DNA from: CAYRJD01 sp965212125
Lineage (GTDB): Bacteria > Actinomycetota > Acidimicrobiia > Acidimicrobiales > Poriferisodalaceae
DNA: 64,000 nt
Assembly (NCBI GenBank): GCA_965212125.1
Contig: OZ243045.1
Coordinates: forward strand, 1,798,001-1,862,000
Direction: 5' to 3'
The translations under genes and the position numbers were made by a program. The notes under the pieces are model-generated. The model was given only the letters and a program-made list of their open reading frames with translations. It was not told where the DNA came from and made no database searches. Of the stretch, positions 1 through 8,288 are shown one piece after another. Position 1 is the first letter of the stretch, and every line of letters starts with the position of its first letter.

Positions 1-1076
1 ATTCCTTGGCGGTTTTCGGGGCGGGCGGGCTTTTGGTCGGGGGCGTTGCTTACCCATTCACGCAGCTCGGCCACGTTCACCGAGCCATCGGGCAGGTACA
101 GGTCGAACAAGGCGCCGGCAAAGGAGGTGCGGGTCATCAGCTTGGACAGATTTGGCGCAAGCCCTGATTGCAGGTTGGCGTTGCCGCCCGCGGCGGCTTC
201 GTACACGCCGTTTATGACGTGGCAGCTTTGGCAGTGCGTGCCGAACAACTCTTGGCCGGAGCGTGCCGCCTCTGAGGCTGGCTGCGCGACCGGCGCTAGC
301 TGCTCCGCCACCCAGGCGTCGTAGTCGGCTTGCTCTAGCACGATCGCTCTGACCTGCATGTTGGCGTGGCTTAGTCCGCAGAACTCCGCACATTCCCCGA
401 AGAAAACACCCGGCACGTCGGAGCTCATTCTTAGGTCGTGCACGCGGCCCGGCACGGCGTCTTTTTTGCCGTTCAGCTGCGGGACCCAGAAAGAGTGGAT
501 CACGTCATTTGAGTGGATCTCAAGATTCACTTCTTCGCCCACCGGGATTACAAGATCGTTGGCGGTAACGATGTCGGGCGTGCCGTCTTCGTCAACGTCG
601 TAGGTGAACTGCCACCACCACTGCTGCCCCTCAACGGTGATGGTGCGACCGTCGCCGCGCTCGGCCAGGGCGAACACCGCGGGCAAGGTGAGCACGGTCA
701 GGAACAAAAGCATGGCGAACGGGATGAGAGTCCAGGTGAGTTCAGCCTTGCGGTTGCCGTGAACCTGCTTGGGCAGCTCGTCGGGGTCGTCGCTGGGTCT
801 TGCCCGGAACTTGACGATGATGACCACCACCGCAACGGCGATGATGATGCCGACGGCTACCGCCATGAAGCCTGAGATGCGCAGCAGGCCGTCAATGTCG
901 CGGGCGTTTTGGCCGACTGGTTCCAGTGGGTCAAGGCGACCGGACGCGCAAGATGCCGTCAGTAATAGAAGTGCCGCGGCGAGAGTGCCGAAGCCGAGAC
1001 GGGATCGCCATGTGGGCTGGCGGACACGGCGGCGGACGCGGCGAGTTGGCGCGGACTGGCGGGCTGGGCTGCTCAC
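1..1076 (-). CDS. coxB: Cytochrome c oxidase subunit II with fused cytochrome c domain (3' end outside window)
   Basis: Subunit II takes electrons from cytochrome c through the binuclear CuA centre and passes them to subunit I. Reading from a GTG at 1076, which overlaps the previous stop as GTGA, the protein has a basic N-terminus and a hydrophobic stretch ending in TASC with Cys43 as a likely lipoprotein cysteine. A second membrane helix follows at about residues 58-75. The CuA site is intact: a His in HSFWVPQ, then CAEFCGLSHANM with Cys229, Glu231, Cys233, His237 and Met240. A heme c motif CQSCH lies at 282-286, so this is a caa3-type subunit II. The C-terminus runs off position 1, leaving about 358 residues visible. 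It is the last visible gene of the minus-strand cox operon. Family call is firm; lipidation is inferred. Confidence 0.93.
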   Translation of the reverse strand, partial: MSSPARQSAPTRRVRRRVRQPTWRSRLGFGTLAAALLLLTASCASGRLDPLEPVGQNARDIDGLLRISGFMAVAVGIIIAVAVVVIIVKFRARPSDDPDELPKQVHGNRKAELTWTLIPFAMLLFLTVLTLPAVFALAERGDGRTITVEGQQWWWQFTYDVDEDGTPDIVTANDLVIPVGEEVNLEIHSNDVIHSFWVPQLNGKKDAVPGRVHDLRMSSDVPGVFFGECAEFCGLSHANMQVRAIVLEQADYDAWVAEQLAPVAQPASEAARSGQELFGTHCQSCHVINGVYEAAAGGNANLQSGLAPNLSKLMTRTSFAGALFDLYLPDGSVNVAELREWVSNAPDQKPARPENRQG

Positions 1077-1810
1077 GATTCGCCGCCTTCCTCGCTGCTC
1101 TCAGCTTCTTCTGCTTCGGTGTGCGGGTGGAACTCGCGCTCGCCGATGGCTGCCGCGGCGATGCCGACAACTATCAGTCCCACCGCCGCCAAGAACAGCA
1201 GCGTCGCCACAACGCGGCGGCGCAGCAACTCAAAGCCCAACAAAACCGCAAACAACAAAATGGTCGCCGACACGCCGATGGCGATCCAACTGGCTCCGTT
1301 GCGACTGGCCGCCAAGAACACCCTGGAGACAAGCAAAACCGGTATCGCTATGGCCAGCGTGCCGAACAGCGAAATCTCAAATGGGCGCACTAGGCGTGAA
1401 CGCTGCGTTTCGTTGCTTGCCGTGTCGGTCGAAAGTCGCTCAGACCAGGCTGCCATTGTCCATTCCACCGCAGCTACTACAAGCAGTCCGACGCCGGCGA
1501 TGGTGAAGATGGCGTCAATCACCAGCCCGACCATGACCAGCCCCATGCCCAGGGCGCCCATGACCGGCCAGTAGGCGGGCAGGGTTGGATGGGTGTGCGC
1601 GTGCTGGCGGTCGTCGGAATCGCTGTCGCCGACAGCCAAAGACAATGAAGCCATCAGCGTGAAAGACACTGCGGCGGTTGCCAGCACGATGGTTGCGTAC
1701 ATCACCACGTGGCCGGTGCCGTCGGTTCCCGTGGCGAGGCCGATGACGGTCGCAGCCGCTACGGCCAGTGCTATGCGACCGGCGAAATACCGGCTGGCGA
1801 TACCGACCAT
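1073..1810 (-). CDS. Multi-pass membrane protein of the cox operon, unrecognised
   Basis: A 245-residue integral membrane protein with roughly six or seven hydrophobic segments, a short His/Asp-rich loop near residues 61-75 and an acidic tail ending EEAESSEEGGES. Its ATG directly follows the TAG stop of the subunit III gene, and its stop overlaps the subunit II start by four bases, so it is certainly co-translated with the oxidase subunits. I see no heme or copper ligand pattern and do not recognise the family. By position it could replace the small actinobacterial subunit IV (CtaF), but it is about twice as long. A role in assembly or as an accessory subunit is inference from context only. 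Confidence 0.75.
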   Translation of the reverse strand: MVGIASRYFAGRIALAVAAATVIGLATGTDGTGHVVMYATIVLATAAVSFTLMASLSLAVGDSDSDDRQHAHTHPTLPAYWPVMGALGMGLVMVGLVIDAIFTIAGVGLLVVAAVEWTMAAWSERLSTDTASNETQRSRLVRPFEISLFGTLAIAIPVLLVSRVFLAASRNGASWIAIGVSATILLFAVLLGFELLRRRVVATLLFLAAVGLIVVGIAAAAIGEREFHPHTEAEEAESSEEGGES

Positions 1811-2494
1811 CTACTTCACCACGTACACGATGTACCAGGTGGCGACCCAAGCCAGCACGACGAAGTCCCAGAAAAATACGGCGGAGCCGAGCGGGGTGCT
1901 GCCGGCTGGTCCAACGCTGCCGCCAAGCGAACGCAGCGTCATTAGCCCTAGGTAGAACATTCCCACGATCACCAGAGCCAGGGCTAGGCCGGTGGTTGCG
2001 AACGCCAGGTTTGCCCACTCACTTGAGCCGATTTCCAGATCGATTCGGTTGAGGCTGTAGATGGCCATGTTCAAAAAGCCGAAACCCAGCACCAGCGTTA
2101 CCGCCATTGCCAGCCAGGCGTGGCCGGTCTCACGGCGGCGACTTGACCACAGCGCCCAGTGCGCGGTAACGGCGGAGCCGAGCAGCGTTATCAGGGCGTA
2201 GTCAAGCTGCGGGTTGGGTATGGCATGGCCGCCGAGCCATTCGTTGCCCGGATCGATGCCCGATGCGTGTCGCCGAGCCAGGTAGAAGGCGAGCAGGCTG
2301 CCGATCATCATCGCGCCGGCGGCGACTGCGAAGCCGGTGGCGACTAACTGGCGGCGTGGTGGTGCGGGTGCGCCTAGTGGGGTGCGAGGTGCGGTTGCGG
2401 CAGGGTCGGTCGCAGTTGCGGTATCTGGTGCGGCGTCGGCCGGAGTGTCGGTTGCTGTCGTTGCGTCAGCGGGCGCGGTGGCTACGTCAGACAT
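1811..2494 (-). CDS. coxC: Cytochrome c oxidase subunit III-like protein
   Basis: Subunit III of heme-copper oxidases carries no redox cofactor and stabilises subunit I. This 227-residue protein has a disordered Ala/Thr/Pro/Asp N-terminus of about 48 residues, then five membrane segments. The last segment, with FFWDFVVLAWVATW, matches the final subunit III helix, but the usual YWHFV histidine is Asp here. The overall length and five-helix pattern suit the short five-helix form of the family. It lies 18 bases after the subunit I-like gene and abuts the next gene with no gap. The sequence is divergent, so the family call rests partly on operon position. Confidence 0.8.
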   Translation of the reverse strand: MSDVATAPADATTATDTPADAAPDTATATDPAATAPRTPLGAPAPPRRQLVATGFAVAAGAMMIGSLLAFYLARRHASGIDPGNEWLGGHAIPNPQLDYALITLLGSAVTAHWALWSSRRRETGHAWLAMAVTLVLGFGFLNMAIYSLNRIDLEIGSSEWANLAFATTGLALALVIVGMFYLGLMTLRSLGGSVGPAGSTPLGSAVFFWDFVVLAWVATWYIVYVVK

Positions 2495-2512
2495 TGCTTA
2501 CACACGGCCTAA

Positions 2513-4315
2513 TCATTGCGCCTCTGGCATTGGTTGCGCCGATTCTTCCTCGGGCATTTGGTCTTCGGGCAGCAGCGGCATGCCGGTGCTAAGAACGGGC
2601 AGGTTGGCAAGTTCACCTGGTGCTGGCGGCGAATCGAGCAGCCATTCGGGCGACAGGGCGTCCCAAGGATCGGACGGCAAGGCGCCGACGGCAGCATCAG
2701 CGGCCGCGGCCGCGCTGGCGGCAGCAGTGGCTTCGCCGTTGCCAGTTCGTGCGGTTCTCATTTGTTTGGAACGCACAAGCAAAGCACGCGCCAAACTTAG
2801 TTTCGCTAACAGCAGCCCGGCAAATACAAGAACCACACCGATCACGCCCAGCACGGTGAATCCGCTGGCGGCTGTGCTGTCCGTTAGCACCTCATAGTTG
2901 GTGGTGAGGGAAGGGTCGTTGTAAACGAACTGCGGTTGCTCGGCGAAGGCGCCCGCCAAAACGGGGCCAAACCAAGCCAAGAAGGCGCCGCCGCTAACGG
3001 CTAGGACGGTTAGCCAGCCGGCCGGTTCAAAAAGTTTGACTCCCCAGATTTTCGGTGCCCACCAATACAGGGCCGCAATCGCTCCTAGCAGCCCGGCTCC
3101 ATAAATCAGCAAGGACTGTTGGCCGGTAACAAAGGTTGTGAAGCGCAGCGGTGCGTTGCCGTCTACTCCGCGACCGGCGATGTTGAGCCAGTCCGCCGCC
3201 GCACCCAAAAAGCCAACGATCGTGGCGAGCAACAACAGCGTGCCCGCCGCCACGGCAGCCAGCATTGCGGTGCTGAGCTTGAGGCGCCTGCGCGCTTGCA
3301 TCAGGGTGAAGCCCAGTAAGCCCAGCAGCGCCGCCACCCCCGCCGCGGCGCCGGCATACAGCCCCACCAACACGATGCCCTCAAAGCCGTCAACGATGTC
3401 GGCGCCTTCGGTGGTTATTCCAAAGTTGGCCCAAGCGCCGAAACCAAACAGCCCGACCAGGCCAAGAGTGAAGTACAAGGCGAGCGGCTCAAACACGCCG
3501 CGCCGAGCGGCCGCCAGCATGATCTCAGCGATCACCCCTAGCACCGGCACTATGTATATGTACACCTGCGGCGTTTGATACACCCAGTCGATGCGCTCCC
3601 AGATGCCAGCGTTGCCGCCGAGGAACACTTCGCCGTAGCGGTGGTCGAGATACAAGATCGTGATCTGACCGAGCAGCACCGGCAGGGTCACGACCAGCAT
3701 GGATGCCGTTACCAGCGCCGACCAGCTAAACGGCGGCGTGGCATCTAGATACAGACCCGGCGAACGCATGGTGAGCACGGTGGCGCCGATGGTGATTGCG
3801 CCCGCTAGCAGCGAAACGACCAGGCCGGCCAGCGCCAGCAGGTGAAGGTCGACGCCGTTTTGCCAGCCGCCGTAGGGGCCGCCGTTGCCGATGTAGGCGC
3901 CTATCAATACGCCAGCCGAAACCAGCCAGCCCCAGAAGGAGGCCGCCGCGGCGCGCGGAAACGCCACGTTGGACGCGCCGATCTGCAGCGGCACTAGGTA
4001 GATCGCTAGGCCGAGAAAGATCGGTATGAGCACGAGCAAGACCAGCGTCTCACGGGTTAGGACGAACACTTGGGCGAAGAGGTCAACGCCTAGCACCGGT
4101 GAGCTGTTGTCAGAGATGAGATCAATGCGCACCAAAAAATCAAGCACCACGGCGAGGGTGGCGAAAACCAGCGACAGCGTGATGAACATCCGGCCGATGC
4201 GTTTGTGGTCGCTGGTGTGTAGCCAGCCAGCGGGACCGGCATCTTCAGCCCAACTGCTAGCGGGCATTGCGCTGGCAGACGTTGCGCTGGCAGACGTTGC
4301 GGTGGTGTCGGTCAT
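2513..4315 (-). CDS. Cytochrome c oxidase subunit I homologue lacking all heme and CuB ligands
   Basis: This 600-residue protein aligns along the whole heme-copper oxidase subunit I fold: WLHTSDHKRIG at the start of helix I, YLVPLQIGASNVAFPR after helix II, PQVYIYIVP in helix VI, and ALYWWAPKIWG after helix X. The metal ligands are gone. The helix II heme a histidine is Thr87. The helix VI CuB histidine and glutamate (HPE in the family) are Thr248 and Gln250, although the following Tyr252 remains. The helix VII His-His pair is Asn297-Phe298, and the helix X His-x-His is Gln399-x-Ser401. It therefore should bind neither heme nor copper. The N-terminus has a short Ser/Ala/Thr repeat and the C-terminus a roughly 90-residue Ala/Pro-rich tail. 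The reading frame is open throughout and the helices are conserved in hydropathy, so it looks selected, not decayed. A catalytic paralogue elsewhere in the genome is likely but cannot be seen here. Confidence 0.9.
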   Translation of the reverse strand: MTDTTATSASATSASAMPASSWAEDAGPAGWLHTSDHKRIGRMFITLSLVFATLAVVLDFLVRIDLISDNSSPVLGVDLFAQVFVLTRETLVLLVLIPIFLGLAIYLVPLQIGASNVAFPRAAAASFWGWLVSAGVLIGAYIGNGGPYGGWQNGVDLHLLALAGLVVSLLAGAITIGATVLTMRSPGLYLDATPPFSWSALVTASMLVVTLPVLLGQITILYLDHRYGEVFLGGNAGIWERIDWVYQTPQVYIYIVPVLGVIAEIMLAAARRGVFEPLALYFTLGLVGLFGFGAWANFGITTEGADIVDGFEGIVLVGLYAGAAAGVAALLGLLGFTLMQARRRLKLSTAMLAAVAAGTLLLLATIVGFLGAAADWLNIAGRGVDGNAPLRFTTFVTGQQSLLIYGAGLLGAIAALYWWAPKIWGVKLFEPAGWLTVLAVSGGAFLAWFGPVLAGAFAEQPQFVYNDPSLTTNYEVLTDSTAASGFTVLGVIGVVLVFAGLLLAKLSLARALLVRSKQMRTARTGNGEATAAASAAAAADAAVGALPSDPWDALSPEWLLDSPPAPGELANLPVLSTGMPLLPEDQMPEEESAQPMPEAQ

Positions 4316-4321
4316 GCTTGG

Positions 4322-4357
4322 TTGGGCGGGCGGAGGCTGAATCTGCGGAGGCTGAAT
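4322..4357. repeat. Direct repeat upstream of the subunit I-like gene
   Basis: Two copies of the 13-mer GCGGAGGCTGAAT lie in the leader between ctaB and the subunit I-like gene, only a few bases before its ATG on the minus strand. The start of the coding region itself also holds a 15-base duplication (GCTGGCAGACGTTGC on the plus strand) that encodes the Ser/Ala repeat of the N-terminus. No function is evident. Confidence 0.6.
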
Positions 4358-4458
4358 GTGCTGGGCTGGTTATTAGAGGTAGGCATTCTTAGTTCTGGAA
4401 TAGTAATAAGACCGACCGCTGACTTTAGCGAAACCTGGCGGCTCAAGCGAAGTTCGCG

Positions 4459-5355
4459 CTACCAGCCATTGCGCACTATGACATCGGCGGCCATCGCACA
4501 GAACAATAGCCCTAGGTACCCATTGGAATAATGGAAAACCTTCATCGCCCGGGCGGTGGTTCGCTCGCTCCAAAGTCGCAGCGTTTGAGCGGTGAAGATG
4601 GCGCCGGTTGCGATCGCCACGATCCAGTACAGCGCGCCCAGTTCGGCTGCCACGCCGAAGGCCAGCGACAGTCCCACGACTATGACCGCGTACAGCGTTA
4701 TTTGCTGGGCGGTGGCGCGTACGGTTTTGACCACCGGCAGCATGGGGACTTCGGCTTTTGCGTACTCATCGGCATAGCGGATGGCTAGCGCCCAGAAGTG
4801 CGGCGGGGTCCAGAAAAACACCAGCGCAAAACCGAGCCATGGTGCGATGCCCAGCGAGCCGGTTACCGCAGCCCAACCCACCAGCACGGGGATGGCGCCG
4901 GCCGCGCCACCGATCACGATGTTTTGCGTTGAGATGCGCTTCAGCCAGATGGAATAGACGAACACGTAGAACAGGCAAGCGGCTAGCGCTAGGCAAGCCG
5001 ACAGCAGATTCACCGTTGACCAGAGCAGGGCGAAGGCGGCCACCTCTAGCAACACGGCAAATATGAATGCTCCCCCGTTGGAGATCACACCGGTAACCAG
5101 CGGCCGGTTGCTGGTGCGCTTCATCAGCTTGTCAATGTCTCGGTCGATGTACATGTTGAATGTGTTGGCACCGGCCGCCGCGAGGGTGCCGCCGACCACT
5201 GTGGTCAGGATCAGCCAGAAGTCAGGCAGGCTTTGGTTGGTGCCGGGCAGGGTGGCGTTTGCCACGATCATCGGCGGGATGGTGGTAACCAGCAGCAGCT
5301 CGATAATGCGCGGCTTGGTCAGAGCGACATAGCCGAGCAGCCGCTCTGCCATTCG
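4459..5355 (-). CDS. ctaB: Protoheme IX farnesyltransferase (heme O synthase)
   Basis: CtaB is a UbiA-type prenyltransferase that adds farnesyl to heme B to make heme O, the precursor of heme A. The sequence shows the TKPRI start of helix 1, the Asp-rich motif NMYIDRDIDKLM, the second loop motif YADEYAKAEVPMLPVV, and about eight membrane helices. I chose the ATG at 5355, giving 298 residues, the normal length. An in-frame ATG at 5499 would add a 48-residue Pro/Thr/Ser-rich extension with no family counterpart. The gene is upstream of the subunit I-like gene on the same strand and divergent from ctaA, as expected for an oxidase assembly cluster. It shows that the organism can make the heme for an aa3-type oxidase. 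Confidence 0.93.
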   Translation of the reverse strand, partial: RMAERLLGYVALTKPRIIELLLVTTIPPMIVANATLPGTNQSLPDFWLILTTVVGGTLAAAGANTFNMYIDRDIDKLMKRTSNRPLVTGVISNGGAFIFAVLLEVAAFALLWSTVNLLSACLALAACLFYVFVYSIWLKRISTQNIVIGGAAGAIPVLVGWAAVTGSLGIAPWLGFALVFFWTPPHFWALAIRYADEYAKAEVPMLPVVKTVRATAQQITLYAVIVVGLSLAFGVAAELGALYWIVAIATGAIFTAQTLRLWSERTTARAMKVFHYSNGYLGLLFCAMAADVIVRNGW

Positions 5356-5545
5356 GCTGCGTGGTTTTTGGTGGCGTGGCTGCGTGTGTGGCGGTGTCGG
5401 TGTTGATGTCGGCGGCGACGTGGTGGGTGATGCGGCTGGAGACGTGGAGCCGGGTGGCTGAGGTTCCGGTTGCCGGTGCGTGGTTCGCAGCGATCGCATC
5501 GTCCCGCACGATACGGGAAATAACCCCGCGCGCCTCTAGCGTGAG

Positions 5546-6721
5546 GTGGTGCGCGACCGATCCGTATCGCTTGATCCACAGCGATTTGCGGCAGTGTCTT
5601 CTGTAGCTCTTTGGTCGTTGATAGCAATCGTCATCACTGGCGCGTCGGTGCGCTTGACCGGCAGCGGGCTGGGTTGCAGCGACTGGCCGACTTGTGAGCC
5701 CGGCGAACTGGTGCCTGCGACCGAGTTTCACGCCTGGGTTGAGTTTGGTAATCGAATGATTACTGGGCTGGTGGCCTTGGCGGTGATCGCAGCCGTGTCG
5801 GGGTCGTTGCTGCGAGTGCCGCGCCGCCGAGACCTGGTTTGGTGGTCGGCGGCGTTGGTTGCTGGGGTGCTGGCTCAGGTGCTGTTGGGCGCGGTGACGG
5901 TGCTGTCGCACTTGTCTCCGCCCATCGTTATGGCGCACTTTTTGTTGTCGGCGGTGCTGGTGGCAGCGGCGACGGTGTTGGCAGCCCGTGCACGGGTGCC
6001 GGATCGGGTGGTCGGTAAAACCGCGGGCGCAGCGTCAGATCAAGTGGCGAGCAGGGCGGCAGGTGTCAGCCAGAAGTTGCGGCAGTTGCGCGCCGGATGC
6101 GCGGTAATGGTTGCCGCTCTTTTGGTTGCGCTATTTACGGGCACCATTGTCACCGCGACCGGACCGCACGGCGGTGATGAGGATGTTGAGCGGCTGGGTT
6201 TCTCGTTGGGCAATGTTGCGCGCATACATGGCATCACCGTGGTGGTGTCGTTGGGATTGTTGCTAGCGCTGGTGGTGTGGGTGGCGCGCCAGGTTGTTGC
6301 GACGCGTGCTGCAGTCGAGCAAGCCGACGGCTCGGGCAACGGCTCGGCTAACGGCGCGGCCGATACAGCTGGCGGCACCGGCGCCAGCTCAGCCAGCCAA
6401 GATCAGCAAGCACTACTGGACCGACTGCTGCAAGTGCTAAGACGCGCGGAAATCTTGCTGGTGGTTTTGGCGGTGCAGGGGGTGATCGGCTACGTGCAGT
6501 ATTTCAATCAGCTTCCGGTTCTGCTGGTTGGTCTGCACGTGACCGGAGCGACGCTGGCGGTGGTGGCACTAACCCGCCTGGTGCTGGCAGCAATCACGTC
6601 GCCGCCGAAACAACCGCCCGCGGCACAGCCACCGTCGGAACAGTCACAACCGCTGAGCGAATCGGCGGCTGGCGCAAGTTGGCAAGCGGCACAGATGGGC
6701 GCAGAATCAAGTCATGCATAG
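5546..6721 (+). CDS. ctaA: Heme A synthase
   Basis: CtaA (COX15 family) oxidises the C8 methyl of heme O to the formyl of heme A in the membrane. Visible signatures are TGSGLGCSDWPTC with a Cys pair, HAWVEFGNRMITG with a heme-ligand His, a second His in IVMAHFLLS, then HGITVVVS and VGLHVTGA in the C-terminal half. Eight membrane segments are split by a Gly/Ala/Ser/Asp-rich loop near residues 260-290. The C-terminal 40 residues are Pro/Ser/Ala-rich and probably disordered. Translation starts at one of two adjacent GTG codons at 5546/5549 without a clear ribosome-binding site. It is divergent from ctaB and overlaps clpS by eight bases. Confidence 0.93.
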   Translation: MVRDRSVSLDPQRFAAVSSVALWSLIAIVITGASVRLTGSGLGCSDWPTCEPGELVPATEFHAWVEFGNRMITGLVALAVIAAVSGSLLRVPRRRDLVWWSAALVAGVLAQVLLGAVTVLSHLSPPIVMAHFLLSAVLVAAATVLAARARVPDRVVGKTAGAASDQVASRAAGVSQKLRQLRAGCAVMVAALLVALFTGTIVTATGPHGGDEDVERLGFSLGNVARIHGITVVVSLGLLLALVVWVARQVVATRAAVEQADGSGNGSANGAADTAGGTGASSASQDQQALLDRLLQVLRRAEILLVVLAVQGVIGYVQYFNQLPVLLVGLHVTGATLAVVALTRLVLAAITSPPKQPPAAQPPSEQSQPLSESAAGASWQAAQMGAESSHA

Positions 6722-7028
6722 GTTGATGGCGCCGACCGAGGTAGCCGACCCCGATGTAATTGAAGACATAATCATTGATGACCTGGCGGACACGGACGTG
6801 CCGTGGGTGGTGCTGGTGTGGAATGACCCGATCAATCTGATGTCGTATGTGGTGTATGTGTTTCAAGAGTTGTTTGGCTACAGCGAAGACAAAGCAACCA
6901 ACCTGATGCTGGATGTGCATAACAAGGGCCGGGCGGCTGTGGCGTGGGGGTCGCGCGAGAAGGCTGAGGCGGACGTGTATCGGTTGCATGAATACGGCCT
7001 GTGGGCGACCATGCAAAAAGACAAGTGA
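6714..7028 (+). CDS. clpS: ATP-dependent Clp protease adaptor ClpS
   Basis: ClpS delivers N-degron substrates to the ClpAP or ClpCP protease. The 104-residue protein has the family core VLVWNDPINLMSYVVYVF, with the Asn-Asp-Pro of the substrate pocket, followed by the ClpS helix pattern and a DVHNKGRAAV segment. The track of conserved sequence begins near MAPTEV, so the ATG at 6726 is a possible alternative to 6714. It overlaps the end of ctaA and is followed after 16 bases by a DUF2017 gene, the standard actinobacterial pairing. Confidence 0.93.
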   Translation: MHRLMAPTEVADPDVIEDIIIDDLADTDVPWVVLVWNDPINLMSYVVYVFQELFGYSEDKATNLMLDVHNKGRAAVAWGSREKAEADVYRLHEYGLWATMQKDK

Positions 7029-7044
7029 GCTAACAGACGACCCA

Positions 7045-7614
7045 ATGCCAGCAGACGACCCAATGAATGACCAGGTAGATAACGAAGCGGAGAGAACTCC
7101 GTATTTCACGCCGCAGGCGGACGGCTCAATAGAGCTGAACTTCAATCTGCCGCGTGAGGGCGACTTCCTCGCATCGCTGGCGGAGCACTTGCGAAACACG
7201 TTGATGGGTTCCCAGGTTGAAGCCGGCGCTGAGATTGACCTGCCGCTGCAGCGCTTATTCCCTGCGGCATACGTTGAGGAGGCGGAGTTTGAGTCGCAAT
7301 ACCAAAACCTGACGCGCGACGATTTGCTGAACACTCGCATTGAGCAGCTGCAGGTGTTTGAACGCTGCGTTACTGCTAGCTCGCTGGCGCCCGATGAAAT
7401 CCCGGCATTTATGAGTGCGTTGAACGCTTTGCGGTTGGTGATGGGCACCGCCCTGGATGTGTCGGAGAGCGATGACCCACGTGAGATGTTGCCGAGCGAG
7501 AGCGACGATTACACCCAAGATGAGTTTGTGCATCTGCAGTTTTATTACTTGGGGAACCTGCTGGGCGAACTGGTTGACGCCGCCGATAGTGCCAAGGCGA
7601 TGGCGCGCGATTAG
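7045..7614 (+). CDS. DUF2017 family protein
   Basis: A 189-residue, acidic, probably helical cytoplasmic protein of the DUF2017 family, which is almost always next to clpS in Actinobacteria. The family pattern includes an aromatic/Leu segment around LQRLFPAAY near residue 70 and a C-terminal FVHLQFYYLGNLLGELVDA. The start was set at the ATG at 7045; upstream sequence in this frame overlaps clpS. The molecular function is not known to me. The context suggests a link to Clp-dependent proteolysis, which is inference. Confidence 0.85.
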   Translation: MPADDPMNDQVDNEAERTPYFTPQADGSIELNFNLPREGDFLASLAEHLRNTLMGSQVEAGAEIDLPLQRLFPAAYVEEAEFESQYQNLTRDDLLNTRIEQLQVFERCVTASSLAPDEIPAFMSALNALRLVMGTALDVSESDDPREMLPSESDDYTQDEFVHLQFYYLGNLLGELVDAADSAKAMARD

Positions 7615-7645
7615 CCGCTGGGTAGCCGTTAGCCTGTGCCATTCT

Positions 7646-7718
7646 GCCCCCATCGTCTAGCGGCCTAGGACACTGGCCTTTCACGCCGGCAACACGGGTT
7701 CAAATCCCGTTGGGGGTG
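7646..7718 (+). tRNA. tRNA-Glu (UUC)
   Basis: A 73-base cloverleaf: acceptor GCCCCCA pairs with TGGGGGT, the anticodon loop is CTTTCAC with TTC, and the T arm is ACGGGTTCAAATCCCGT. CCA is not encoded. It lies between the DUF2017 gene and the RDD gene. Confidence 0.97.
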
Positions 7719-7776
7719 CGTGGCCGCTCAGGCTGTGGGAGATTGGTTGAGAAGAATTGGCTGAAAAGGGGAAGTA

Positions 7777-8277
7777 GTGGCATCAGAACACAGGGACTAT
7801 GGCGTGCCGCCAAAAACGCTTGTCGTGTTGCGCGACGGTACCCAGCACGCTCTCGCAACACCAGGTGCGAGGCTGGGCGCACGCATAATTGACGGGATCT
7901 TGTTAGCGATCGTTGCGGTGATTGTGGCCTTAGCTACCTCAGTTGATCTCGCGGACGGCGGGTCTATTTACGCGTTCACCCTGCTCGTCATAGGTTTTTC
8001 TCTTCTCTATGAGGTGAGCCTTATAGCCGTCAAAGGACAGACGTTGGGCAAACAGGCGCTAGGTGTCAAGGTAATAACCATTGACGACGGCTCGCTGCCG
8101 GGCTATGGAAAGAGCTTTGGGCGCTGGGTCATTCCGAACCTGGCAGGACTTATTCCCTATGTCGGCCTCATCGGACTAATCGGACATCTGGCGCTGCTGT
8201 GGGACAACAACCGCCAAAGCTGGTGGGACAAAGTCGCTGGCACCGTTGTCGTGCGCACCGACAGAGCCGATCGCTAG
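7777..8277 (+). CDS. RDD family membrane protein
   Basis: A 166-residue membrane protein of the RDD family, named for Arg/Asp residues in its helices. It shows GARLGARIIDGILLA (first Arg and Asp), a KGQTLGKQALGVKV loop that is typical of the family, and a C-terminal DNNRQSWWDKVAGTVVV. Three or four membrane helices are apparent. A GTG start at 7777 follows a good ribosome-binding site (AGGGGAAG). RDD proteins have been linked to ion transport in some cases; the substrate here is unknown. It converges with the sensor kinase gene 11 bases away. Confidence 0.88.
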   Translation: MASEHRDYGVPPKTLVVLRDGTQHALATPGARLGARIIDGILLAIVAVIVALATSVDLADGGSIYAFTLLVIGFSLLYEVSLIAVKGQTLGKQALGVKVITIDDGSLPGYGKSFGRWVIPNLAGLIPYVGLIGLIGHLALLWDNNRQSWWDKVAGTVVVRTDRADR

Positions 8278-8288
8278 CGGCGGGCTTT

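Noticed and set aside
769..1506. A 245-codon plus-strand frame over the cox genes
   Set aside because: Shadow of coxB and the membrane-protein gene; Arg/Pro-rich with no motif.
4316..4458. A promoter for the subunit I-like gene in the ctaB gap
   Set aside because: No -35/-10 pair with acceptable spacing could be placed, so no site is claimed.
5222..5938. A minus-strand frame across the ctaA/ctaB divergent region
   Set aside because: Overlaps the clear ctaA and ctaB coding regions and has low-complexity His/Arg composition.
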